Assembly: GCA_024638965.1 (NCBI GenBank)
Contig: JAHEJI010000002.1
Coordinates: 16,152-80,151 of the forward strand
Reading direction: 5' to 3'
From: Planctomycetaceae bacterium
Lineage (GTDB): Bacteria; Planctomycetota; Planctomycetia; Pirellulales; Pirellulaceae
Length of the DNA: 64,000 nt
Positions 26,312 through 32,563 of the stretch are shown piece by piece. Within the stretch, counting starts at the first letter, position 1; each line of letters starts with the position of its first letter. The translations under genes were made by a program, and so were the position numbers. A model generated the notes under the pieces. It saw nothing but the letters and a program-made list of their open reading frames with translations, made no database searches and had not been told where the DNA came from.

Positions 26312-26415
26312 CTTTTCAAATGCGGATTGCGGAATGTGGAATGTGGAATGCGGGAGTTTGTCCGCCAGCTATATCGACCATCGAATTCCGACTTCCTAAT
26401 TCCTTTAGAAAACAT

Positions 26416-26498
26416 GGCCAAGTGGTGCAAATGGTTGACACGCGACGCTCAGAACGTCGTGCCTTCGGGCGATGGGAGTTCGACTCTCCCCTTGGCTA
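26416..26498 (+). tRNA. tRNA-Leu(CAG)
   Basis: Class II tRNA with a proper long variable arm (TGCCTTCGGGCG), acceptor GGCCAAG/CTTGGCT, anticodon stem CGACG/CGTCG with loop CTCAGAA, T arm GGGAG/CTCCC, A73. Confidence 0.92.
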
Positions 26499-26589
26499 CT
26501 TGAGGCGGCATTTCGGTGCGCGAAATCACTGTTACACATTCTTCAATTCTGGATTGCGACTCGGAGAGGTTGTGAGTTTTTCCAAGCTG

Positions 26590-26690
26590 GGATGCCCGAG
26601 GTCGAGTACCGTTCAAAGTCCCGGCTTTAGCCGGAAGCTAAGACGTGCGACTCCGCTTAAAGGCGGTACTACAAACGGGGCAGAAAAAAT
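26590..26690. repeat. Palindromic spacer element
   Basis: Contains CCCGGCTTTAGCCGG (a perfect inverted core) followed by CCGCTTAAAGGCGG, another perfect palindrome, then TACTACAAACGGGGCAG. This double-palindrome design looks like a dispersed intergenic element inserted between tRNA-Leu and tRNA-Gln. Nothing else is recognisable in 26499-26729. Confidence 0.6.
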
Positions 26691-26729
26691 CAGGGCCTCG
26701 GAGATTCTCGTTCAACAATGAAACAACAC

Positions 26730-26800
26730 TGCGAGATCGTCCAATGGCAAGACGCGACGCTCTGAACGTCGATATGCCGGTTCGAATCCGGCTCTCGCAT
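26730..26800 (+). tRNA. tRNA-Gln(CTG)
   Basis: Perfect acceptor TGCGAGA/TCTCGCA, U8, D arm CGTC/GACG, anticodon stem CGACG/CGTCG with loop CTCTGAA, T arm GCCGG/CCGGC, discriminator T. Confidence 0.91.
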
Positions 26801-26870
26801 TTTCTGAAAGAATAACAATTGGTTATGCAAACTCGTGAACCTGATACACACGATTACTTTCTCTCAGATT

Positions 26871-26954
26871 GGAAGCCAACCGGCTGGATCAGGAGCCTGT
26901 CTTGAAAACAGGTGGCGCTAATAACGTTTGTGGGTTCGAGTCCCACGGCTTCCG
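26871..26954 (+). tRNA. tRNA-Ser(TGA)
   Basis: Class II tRNA with acceptor GGAAGCC/GGCTTCC, anticodon stem CCTGT/ACAGG with loop CTTGAAA, a long variable arm, T arm GTGGG/CCCAC and the serine-typical G73. Position 8 is A. Confidence 0.91.
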
Positions 26955-26965
26955 CTTTTCAAGTC

Positions 26966-27038
26966 AGTCCCGTGGCCCAGCGGCGAAGGCAACTGCCTCA
27001 CAAGCAGAAGATCGACGGTTCGAGTCCGTCCGGGACTA
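26966..27038 (+). tRNA. tRNA-Val(CAC), array copy
   Basis: Perfect acceptor AGTCCCG/CGGGACT, U8, loop CTCACAA, T arm GACGG/CCGTC, A73. Its sequence is quite different from the tRNA-Val(CAC) at 50562, although the anticodon is the same. Confidence 0.88.
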
Positions 27039-27115
27039 TCTCGAATGCGGAATGCGGAGTGCAGAATGCGGAATTTTGCTCGGACAATGGTTCCGACCTC
27101 CGAATTCCGAGAGAG
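27039..27115. repeat. Spacer hairpin between tRNA-Val and tRNA-Leu
   Basis: The left part carries GAATGCGGAATGCGGAGTGC. The right part carries the complementary type TTCCGACCTCCGAATTCC. The GCTCGGACAATGG centre recurs in other spacers as the GTCCGAGC core. Confidence 0.6.
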
Positions 27116-27188
27116 GCTCAGGTATGCCAAAGGTTGAGCAACTCGGTTTAAACCCGAGTGACTGCAGGTTCGAATCCTGCCCTGAGCA
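27116..27188 (+). tRNA. tRNA-Leu(TAA)-like with short variable arm
   Basis: Perfect acceptor GCTCAGG/CCTGAGC, U8, anticodon stem CTCGG/CCGAG with loop TTTAAAC, T arm GCAGG/CCTGC, A73. Anticodon TAA should mean leucine, but the variable region is only about 5 bases instead of a long arm. Confidence 0.8.
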
Positions 27189-27350
27189 CTTGCTCTAATG
27201 CGGAATTCGGAATGCGGAACGGTTGTTCGGACTTTTGGTTGCGGAGTGAATCGAATTTCGGATTGATTCCGGCCCAAACAAATACGGACCGCAAACAATC
27301 GGCGTGATTAATTTCGCACTCCGCATTCCGCATTCGAAAGCGAAAGACAC
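27189..27350. repeat. Long palindromic spacer between tRNA-Leu and tRNA-Asp
   Basis: The left arm has AATGCGGAATTCGGAATGCGG (27197-27217) and the right arm GCACTCCGCATTCCGCATTC (27316-27335), which are largely complementary. The centre has no recognisable gene. Confidence 0.6.
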
Positions 27351-27425
27351 GTCCTCGCGGAGCAGCCTGGAGTGCTCGCGACCCTGTCACGGTCGAGATC
27401 GTGGGTTCAAATCCCATCGGGGACG
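27351..27425 (+). tRNA. tRNA-Asp(GTC)
   Basis: Acceptor GTCCTCG/CGGGGAC, D arm GAGC/GCTC, anticodon stem CGACC/GGTCG with loop CTGTCAC, T arm with one wobble pair, and the aspartate-typical G73. Position 8 is C. Confidence 0.9.
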
Positions 27426-27523
27426 CTTTACCAAATTCAAGGTCGGAATTCGGAGGTCGGAATTGAAGAACCTTTGTCCGAGCTATTTTCCGACCTCCGA
27501 CCACCGAATTCCCAATTGGCAAA
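27426..27523. repeat. Palindromic spacer between tRNA-Asp and tRNA-Glu
   Basis: The left arm GGTCGGAATTCGGAGGTCGG (27441-27460) faces the right arm CCGACCTCCGACCACCGAAT (27490-27509) across a loop containing GTCCGAGCTATTTT. The same GTCCGAGC-ATTTTCC core occurs at 25841 and, with a changed base, near 28271. Its complement occurs near 31650. Confidence 0.65.
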
Positions 27524-27596
27524 GGCTCGTTCGTCTATCGGTCAAGGATCTCAGTCTTTCAAGCTGAAGAGATGGGTTCGATTCCCATACGAGCTA
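27524..27596 (+). tRNA. tRNA-Glu(TTC)
   Basis: Acceptor GGCTCGT/ACGAGCT, U8, anticodon stem TCAGT/GCTGA with loop CTTTCAA, T arm ATGGG/CCCAT. The discriminator is A instead of the usual G. Confidence 0.88.
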
Positions 27597-27669
27597 CTTG
27601 TCATCTGGAGACTTCAATCATTGTTCCTAACAGCAATTCCACGTGCGACCTTCGAGTTGGAACGGATGG

Positions 27670-27738
27670 TGCAGACGAGCTGGGACTCGGTTGGCTTTCA
27701 TAAGGCCGAATCGTTCGGTTCGATTCCGAAGTCTGCAA
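27670..27738 (+). tRNA. tRNA-Met/Ile(CAT), short D region
   Basis: Perfect acceptor TGCAGAC/GTCTGCA, loop TTCATAA closed by two wobble and three good pairs, T arm TTCGG/CCGAA, A73. Only 15 bases lie between the acceptor and anticodon stems, and position 8 is G. Initiator features (C1-A72 mismatch, three G-C pairs in the anticodon stem) are absent. It may be elongator Met or a lysidine-modified Ile. Confidence 0.75.
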
Positions 27739-27776
27739 CTCGGCGACTCTTACAGGAATCGCTGTTTTTTGATTTG

Positions 27777-27846
27777 TGCGGATGGGCCAGTGCTCAACCA
27801 AGCCTCATAAGCTTGGACTGCCGTGGTGCGACACCCGGATCCGCAA
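27777..27846 (+). tRNA. tRNA-Met/Ile(CAT), second and more degenerate copy
   Basis: Perfect acceptor TGCGGAT/ATCCGCA and anticodon stem CAAGC/GCTTG with loop CTCATAA. The T loop reads TGCGACA instead of TTCGANT, with two mismatches in its stem. The D region has only 15 bases and position 8 is G. Possibly a decaying gene. Confidence 0.6.
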
Positions 27847-27942
27847 TTCTTCCAAGTTGGAGGTCGGGGGGAGTTCGGAAAATTGCTGGGACATCAGTTT
27901 ATTCAATTCCGAATTCCGATTTCCCACCTCTGAATTCGAGAC
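27847..27942. repeat. Palindromic spacer between tRNA-Met and tRNA-Leu
   Basis: GGAGGTCGGGGGGAGTTCGG on the left faces AATTCCGATTTCCCACCTC on the right. The loop has TTCGGAAAATTGCTGGGAC, the inverted form of the core seen in other spacers. Confidence 0.55.
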
Positions 27943-28018
27943 GATCGGGTACGCAAACTGGAAAAGCGGTCACGTTGAGAGCGTGGCGATTTTGTGGGTT
28001 CGACTCCCACTCCGATCA
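27943..28018 (+). tRNA. tRNA-Leu(GAG), shortened variable arm
   Basis: Acceptor GATCGGG/TCCGATC, U8, anticodon stem TCACG/CGTGG with loop TTGAGAG, T arm GTGGG/CCCAC, A73. The variable region is only about 7 bases, too short for a normal leucine arm. Confidence 0.85.
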
Positions 28019-28109
28019 CTCTTCGGGAATGCGGAATGCGGAATGCAGAATGCAAAATGCGGAATGATAAGAGCAAATATTTCTCATTCCGCACTCCGCA
28101 TTGATGTAC
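28019..28109. repeat. Palindromic spacer with tandem GGAATGC units
   Basis: Six imperfect heptamer units of the type GGAATGC/AGAATGC lie at about 28023-28064. CATTCCGCACTCCGCATT at 28085-28102 is their complement, so the spacer can form a long hairpin. Confidence 0.65.
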
Positions 28110-28180
28110 GGGCTGCTCGTCAAATGGTAAGACACTTGTTTTGCACGCAGGAGATCGGGGTTCGATTCCCCGGCGGTCCA
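28110..28180 (+). tRNA. tRNA-Ala(TGC)
   Basis: Acceptor GGGCTGC/GCGGTCC, U8, D arm CGTC/GACA, anticodon loop TTTGCAC with a wobble-rich stem, T arm CGGGG/CCCCG, A73. The G3-T70 wobble pair, the classic alanine identity element, is present. Confidence 0.9.
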
Positions 28181-28328
28181 CTTTATTCAATTCGGAGCTC
28201 GGAATCAAAGTTTGCAATCGAAGCCATTCCCTCAGCATGTAAGGCGGAGGTCAGAATGGAAAACCTCTGTGCGGGCAATTTTCCGACCTCCGATTTCCGA
28301 CCTTGGAACTGACCTCCATTTCGAAAAC
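28181..28328. repeat. Palindromic spacer between tRNA-Ala and tRNA-Ser
   Basis: Left words TTCGGAGCTCGGAATC and GGCGGAGGTCAGAATGG face right words TTTTCCGACCTCCGATTTCC and GACCTTGGAA. GTGCGGGCAATTTTCCGACC is a variant of the shared spacer core. Confidence 0.6.
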
Positions 28329-28415
28329 GGAAGGTAGCCGGATAAGGTTTGCCGGGCCGGTTTGCTAAACCGTGCGACCAAGAGTGTCATGAGGGTTCAA
28401 ATCCCTTGCCTTCCG
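28329..28415 (+). tRNA. tRNA-Ser(GCT)
   Basis: Class II tRNA with acceptor GGAAGGT/GCCTTCC, anticodon loop TTGCTAA, a long variable arm, T arm GAGGG/CCCTT and G73. The anticodon stem has one end mismatch and position 8 is A. Confidence 0.9.
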
Positions 28416-28567
28416 CTTTATTTTGTCGTTCTGTCGCTGGTCATTTGATCGGCGGCGATCAATGGTTAATAATTTGTTATCGTGAACTTTTTGTATAACG
28501 TTGCGTCCTGATTACAATGGATCAAAGGTTTGAGTTTTATTAAAATGACCGCAGCATATGAAGATCT

Positions 28568-28640
28568 GGTGCCCGTAGCTTAACGGTAAAGCACTTGGTT
28601 GTGGGCCAAGTTCATACCGGTTCAATTCCGGTCGGATACC
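28568..28640 (+). tRNA. tRNA-His(GTG)
   Basis: Anticodon stem CTTGG/CCAAG with loop TTGTGGG and T arm ACCGG/CCGGT. The extra G at position -1 opposite C73 is the hallmark of histidine tRNAs. The acceptor has one mismatch. It lies just upstream of the HNH gene. Confidence 0.92.
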
Positions 28641-28658
28641 CTAATTTTGAAAGCAGAC

Positions 28659-29258
28659 ATGATAGCTCAAGTCCTTCAGCGCCCGACGCTAGTACTCAAC
28701 CGAAACTGGCAACCCGTAAATGTTGCCACGGTCGCTCGAGCGCTAACATTGCTGTGGAATGAAACGGCGCGAGTGGTTGACCCGGACGACTACCAGCTTT
28801 ATGACTGGGCCGATTGGGCGCGGCTCGTGCCGGAAGTCGATCAGCCGTTTATTCGAGCGGTGTCACAGCGAATTCGAGCACCGGAAGTCATTTCGCTGAG
28901 AAAGTTTGATCGAGTGCCGACGGCCAGTGTGACGTTTAGCCGACGAAACATTTTTCGTCGTGACCGTTTCACGTGTCAATATTGCGGTGAGCAGCCGACA
29001 GGTGACGCCTTAACGATCGATCACGTCGTGCCGCGGGCACAGGGGGGCCAATCAACCTGGGGCAACTGTGTGTTGGCCTGTATCTCTTGTAATCACAAGA
29101 AGGCCGACCGGACGCCCCAGCAGTCTGGTATGAAGCTGAAGAAGACGCCGGTCCGTCCGACTTGGAATCCGGTTTATTCACGGCATTCGGTGCGCTTTGA
29201 AAGCTGGTCAAATTTCATCAGCGACGCCTATTGGAACGCCGAACTAAAAAGCAGCTGA
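28659..29258 (+). CDS. HNH endonuclease inside the tRNA array
   Basis: A 199-residue protein from the ATG at 28659 (MIAQVLQRPTLVLN). The N-terminal LVLNRNWQPVNV segment is shared by a widespread chromosomal HNH family. The HNH core has CQYCG, the DH pair in TIDHVVP, the asparagine in WGNCV, and CISCNHKK, giving a four-cysteine zinc site plus catalytic histidine. It begins 18 bases after tRNA-His, and its TGA is immediately followed by the first base of tRNA-Trp at 29259. All are on one strand and probably co-transcribed. The substrate is unknown. This tight fit between two tRNAs is unusual. Confidence 0.93.
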   Translation: MIAQVLQRPTLVLNRNWQPVNVATVARALTLLWNETARVVDPDDYQLYDWADWARLVPEVDQPFIRAVSQRIRAPEVISLRKFDRVPTASVTFSRRNIFRRDRFTCQYCGEQPTGDALTIDHVVPRAQGGQSTWGNCVLACISCNHKKADRTPQQSGMKLKKTPVRPTWNPVYSRHSVRFESWSNFISDAYWNAELKSS

Positions 29259-29328
29259 AGCGGTGTGCTCCTGGGAGAGCAAGCAGCCTCCAAAACTGCC
29301 GCACAGGGTTCGAATCCTTGCACCGTTG
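29259..29328 (+). tRNA. tRNA-Trp(CCA)
   Basis: Acceptor AGCGGTG/CACCGTT, U8, D arm GCTC/GAGC, loop CTCCAAA (stem with one mismatch next to the loop), T arm CAGGG/CCTTG, and the tryptophan-typical G73. It starts on the base after the HNH stop codon. Confidence 0.88.
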
Positions 29329-29507
29329 CTTTCCGCCCATCTTGCCATTTGGATAAAATGTTTTTATGTTTGCCTGGCCCATACTCTGAAAATTTAGTGA
29401 TTTCGCGGCGATTTTGTGTTCGGAACAAAAAAGCCGCAACGAATTTTTGTTAAGATGAAGATGTGACAAGTAACTTACCTTTCTTACTTCAGCCATAGCG
29501 ATCAAAT

Positions 29508-30932
29508 ATGTCAACCGCAGAGCATCCGGTCTTGTCAACGCAAGGTCAAGCTTTTCTAGCTTCCGTTGAAAACGCAAAATATGATCGACAGATCACATCC
29601 GGGGTCCAAAAATTTGCGGACAAAAAAGTCGCGGGTGACATGCAGGGATTTTATACCGAGGATGAATTGCAGGCGATCGTTGAGTTGAAAGGGACCGACC
29701 GCGACGTCGAATCACGCATGCCGGTCAAGATTACCCGGCACTATTTCGAGCAAGCCAAAAACAGCTCAGCGATGCAACGGTTGATCAAAGCTTCACCGGA
29801 CGAAACCTATGACCTGACCGGATCAAACGACCCGGGAAAACAAATGGATTACAGTCCTGTCGAGGGTCTGATTCACAAGTATGAGTTGGGGCTGATTTAT
29901 GTCGCCTCAACCTGCTCGGCGCATTGCCGTTTTTGTTATCGCGAGGAGCTGATCGCGCGGAAAGACGTCGCTCGGCCGGATGGGGCGATGGCTCCCAAGG
30001 GATTGGCCCAGATCGAAGAAATCTGTGCCTATGTCAGAGAGCATAATCAAATCGTTGAAGCGAACGGGGGACGTCATCCGGAAACAGGTCGCGAACGACT
30101 GCGAGAGATTTTGATGTCGGGCGGCGATCCGTTGGTTCTGGGCAATCGCAAAATTGCCAACTGGTTTTCGGCCTTGTCCGAAGCCGGCATTGAGTCGATA
30201 CGGATTGGAACTAAGGAACTCGCGTTTTATCCAGATCGGTTTGACAAGACATTCTTCGACATGCTCGATCGGTTTCACCAACTATACCCGCGGACGCAAT
30301 TGCGATTCATGGTCCATTTCAATCATCCAGATGAATTCCTCAAAAAAGATGCTGATGGAAACTTCATTCGGCATCCGGAAGGAGGGCTGGAATGGCTGGA
30401 CAACACCTACCGTAGTGTTCAAGGGCTGGCGAGTCGCAATTTCCTCACGATCGATAATCAAGCGCCAATTATCCGGGGTATCAACGATGATTCCGATGCG
30501 CTTCGTATCATGCAGCGTGAACTGCGCCACAAGGGTATCGAGAATCACTATTTCTTTTGCGGTCGCGACATCGTCGGGCACCGAGCTTTCAATGTGCCGA
30601 TCGAAGAAGTTTGGCAAATCTTGAATAAATCGCAACAGGGTTTGTCGGGTGTCGAAGCACACGCGAAACTTTCGATTACGCATTATATCGGCAAGACGGA
30701 AGTTTGCGCTGTGACCAACGAACCGCTGCTGGGCGTTCCCCATGGCGAAAATGGGGTCGTGATATTTAAGCACATGCGGGGTGTCGCCGACGCGGCAAAT
30801 CGTGGCAAAGTCGCAATCGTGGGTCGAAATCCAGAAGCGATCTGGTTCAACGATTACGAAGATCGAGTGATTTTCGATGAAGCTGGACTGTTCCCGAAAT
30901 CACCTGACGAATCAAAGCCAGGCTTCTATTAA
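29508..30932 (+). CDS. KamA-like radical SAM protein
   Basis: A 474-residue relative of lysine 2,3-aminomutases. The radical SAM motif is C136, C140, C143 (CSAHCRFC), followed by MSGGDPLVLGNRKI and RIGTKELAFYP as in the family. The region where lysine 2,3-aminomutases carry the PLP-binding PGGGGK motif does not contain it here. The C-terminal part (after about 380) reads GKTEVCAVTNEPLLGVPHGENGV-type sequence instead. It is therefore probably not a standard lysine 2,3-aminomutase. It is longer than EpmB (about 340 residues), which modifies elongation factor P. It lies on the same strand as the tRNAs, between tRNA-Trp and tRNA-Arg. Confidence 0.85.
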   Translation: MSTAEHPVLSTQGQAFLASVENAKYDRQITSGVQKFADKKVAGDMQGFYTEDELQAIVELKGTDRDVESRMPVKITRHYFEQAKNSSAMQRLIKASPDETYDLTGSNDPGKQMDYSPVEGLIHKYELGLIYVASTCSAHCRFCYREELIARKDVARPDGAMAPKGLAQIEEICAYVREHNQIVEANGGRHPETGRERLREILMSGGDPLVLGNRKIANWFSALSEAGIESIRIGTKELAFYPDRFDKTFFDMLDRFHQLYPRTQLRFMVHFNHPDEFLKKDADGNFIRHPEGGLEWLDNTYRSVQGLASRNFLTIDNQAPIIRGINDDSDALRIMQRELRHKGIENHYFFCGRDIVGHRAFNVPIEEVWQILNKSQQGLSGVEAHAKLSITHYIGKTEVCAVTNEPLLGVPHGENGVVIFKHMRGVADAANRGKVAIVGRNPEAIWFNDYEDRVIFDEAGLFPKSPDESKPGFY

Positions 30933-30956
30933 TGGGTTGAAGGCAGAAAACTAGAA

Positions 30957-30988
30957 GCGAGTTGCGAGTTGCGAGTTGCGAGTTGCGA
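30957..30988. repeat. Heptamer tandem repeat GTTGCGA
   Basis: Four perfect copies of GTTGCGA (30961-30988) preceded by a partial one. The CCGACTTCCG and CCACCTCCGATT words of the tRNA-spacer family follow within 40 bases. Confidence 0.8.
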
Positions 30989-31116
30989 GAGACCTCCGAC
31001 TTCCGTCCGATTCCCACCTCCGATTTGGAACGTGAACCTTCTCGCTTATCCAGCGTCTTATTCTTATAGCGTATGACCATCCTGAACCGGTTTGAAATGA
31101 ATAAGACTCAAAGAAA

Positions 31117-31500
31117 ATGTCCTACATTCGATTTCAAACCGGCTTGCGCTGTCGGTCAACCGGGCGCTCATTGGGCATATTTTTTGCCGCGGGGCAGTTG
31201 CAGGATGAGGAACAGGTTAAGCCCTATTTTGACGAGTCCCTCCGAGCCACGTTGAATTGGTTCAACAAAAACTTGAGGGCTCCTCGGCAAGATGAAATTC
31301 CCACCCAATGCCTGTTTTGGTTCGATTGTTCTTCGCCTCGAGTGATCAGTACCGTCTGGGAACTTGTGACACTGCTTAGACAACATGATGTCTATGTCAC
31401 CCACCGTCGTTCCACCGACCCGGGCAAAATCGTATATCGGGATGCGCACCAAATCGCAGCGATCCCCAACCAACGTGTTCACCGAGCTTTAAGGATCTAG
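31117..31500 (+). CDS. Uncharacterised protein (127 aa) within the tRNA array region
   Basis: A 127-residue soluble protein starting at an ATG preceded by a purine-rich AAAGAAA. It has a MSYIRFQTGL start, a charged helix near 48-62 (YFDESLRATLNWFNKNL), LFWFDCSSPRVISTVWELVTLL near 80-100, and a basic end. The composition is that of a real protein, but I do not recognise a family. It lies between the KamA-like gene and tRNA-Arg on the same strand, so it belongs to the same transcription direction as the array. Confidence 0.68.
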   Translation: MSYIRFQTGLRCRSTGRSLGIFFAAGQLQDEEQVKPYFDESLRATLNWFNKNLRAPRQDEIPTQCLFWFDCSSPRVISTVWELVTLLRQHDVYVTHRRSTDPGKIVYRDAHQIAAIPNQRVHRALRI

Positions 31501-31533
31501 ACAAGAGAATTGATTAGCGAGCGGAGAATGTCC

Positions 31534-31605
31534 GTCTTCGGAGTGTACCGGATCGCACGCGACTTTGCGAAGGTCGAAGACCAGGTTCGATTCCTGGCGA
31601 AGACG
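31534..31605 (+). tRNA. tRNA-Arg(GCG)
   Basis: Perfect acceptor GTCTTCG/CGAAGAC, D arm GTG/CAC, anticodon stem CGACT/GGTCG with loop TTGCGAA, T arm CCAGG/CCTGG, G73. Position 8 is G. Anticodon GCG is unusual: most bacteria read CGU/CGC with an ACG tRNA converted to inosine. Confidence 0.87.
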
Positions 31606-31722
31606 CTCTTCCAATTCGGAGGTCGGAATTCGGAGGTCGGAATTCGGAGGTCGGAAAATTGCTCGGTCGTTTTTGATTCATTCTTCCCTTTAATTCGACA
31701 TTTCAATTTCCATTTTGAAACG
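31606..31722. repeat. Spacer with tandem GGTCGGAATTCGGA units
   Basis: Three tandem copies of the 14-base unit AATTCGGAGGTCGG lie at about 31614-31655. They are followed by AAAATTGCTCGG, the inverted form of the spacer core. They sit between tRNA-Arg and tRNA-Tyr. Confidence 0.75.
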
Positions 31723-31807
31723 GGGTCGTGTTCCTCACGCCTGTCTGTAAAACAGGTGCCCAAAATTTGTGAGGTGGCGGCGTGAGGTTCGATTCCTTCA
31801 TGACCCA
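31723..31807 (+). tRNA. tRNA-Tyr(GTA) almost lacking a D arm
   Basis: Acceptor GGGTCGT/ATGACCC, anticodon stem CCTGT/ACAGG with loop CTGTAAA, T arm TGAGG/CCTTC with one wobble, A73. Only 10 bases (31730-31739) separate the acceptor and anticodon stems, so no D arm can form. The variable region is about 26 bases. CCTCAC at 31733-31738 can instead pair with GTGAGG at 31769-31774 in that region. Confidence 0.75.
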
Positions 31808-31813
31808 CTTTTT

Positions 31814-31884
31814 GGCGCTGGAGCCAGATGGCCAGGCGACCGGCTGCAACCCGGTTCAAGTGGGTTCGATTCCCACCGGCGTCT
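31814..31884 (+). tRNA. tRNA-Cys(GCA)
   Basis: Last gene of the array. Acceptor GGCGCTG/CGGCGTC, D arm GCC/GGC, anticodon stem ACCGG/CCGGT with loop CTGCAAC, T arm GTGGG/CCCAC, and the cysteine-typical T73. Position 8 is G. Confidence 0.9.
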
Positions 31885-31926
31885 TTATAAAAAGCGACTA
31901 ACCCGAATTGATCTGATTTCCTGCCA

Positions 31927-32464
31927 TTACTCCGTTTCGGACGGTTGGATCGGCGGTTCGTCACCATCGGAGGCAGGATTCCATTCCATGTGAAGGTTGG
32001 TTTGTTCGTCAGCAATCGTTTGAAAACCGAGGCGTTGATAAAGTCGCAGCGCCGGATTATCTGGCTCGACGCGCAGCCGAATCGGAAGCGAAATTTCGCG
32101 CGCTTTCTGCTGCCAGTGTTCAATTAAATCTGCACCGATGCCCTGACCTCGATATTCCGGCAGCAAAGCAATATCGAATAAACGAATTTCGTCGTCATTG
32201 ACTTCGATGTAAATTCTCCCGATCGCTTTGTTATCCCGGAGGATCACGTCAAACGTTGCGTTCGTGAAATATTGTTGATAGTGGGTGTGTTGCGCTTCGA
32301 ACTGCATTGTGAGGAATTGGTCTTTTTTGTGCTTGCGGCAAGGGCAGGCGATCGATGTCATAGCGAGTCGTTGCGTACAGCTTGCACAAAAAATCCATGT
32401 CATCCGAAGTGATTGGGCGCAGGCTAACAGTGGAATTCGGATGGTCCTGCCCAGATGATGGCAA
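31927..32464 (-). pseudogene. GNAT acetyltransferase gene interrupted by a frameshift
   Basis: The N-terminal part (TTG start at 32464, LRPITSDDMDFLCKLYATTRYD) is in one frame. The rest of a GNAT domain (QFEAQHTHYQQYF, PEYRGQGIGADLIEHW with the acetyl-CoA loop, NPALRLYQRLGF) continues in another. The switch point is a run of six A on the coding strand (32323-32328). Removing one A joins Q-A-Q-K to D-Q-F-L-T-M and restores a continuous protein of about 178 residues. This is a recent inactivation, a sequencing slip in a homopolymer, or slippage during expression. It precedes no obvious operon partner. Confidence 0.82.
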
Positions 32465-32563
32465 TTCGTTTCCTTGGTGTTTAGTAGAGTTGGCGGTCGA
32501 AAAACAGCCGCACGAGCGAACAGTGTTGTCGCCAAGACAGTCAATTTTTGAGGCCGTTTCAAA

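Noticed and set aside
27600..27662. TTCGAGT-containing stretch resembling a T arm before the first Met tRNA
   Set aside because: The stem does not pair and no anticodon arm lies upstream at the right distance.
30957..31655. Tandem GTTGCGA and AATTCGGAGGTCGG units as a CRISPR array
   Set aside because: Units are 7 or 14 bases in direct contact without unique spacers, and no cas genes are present.
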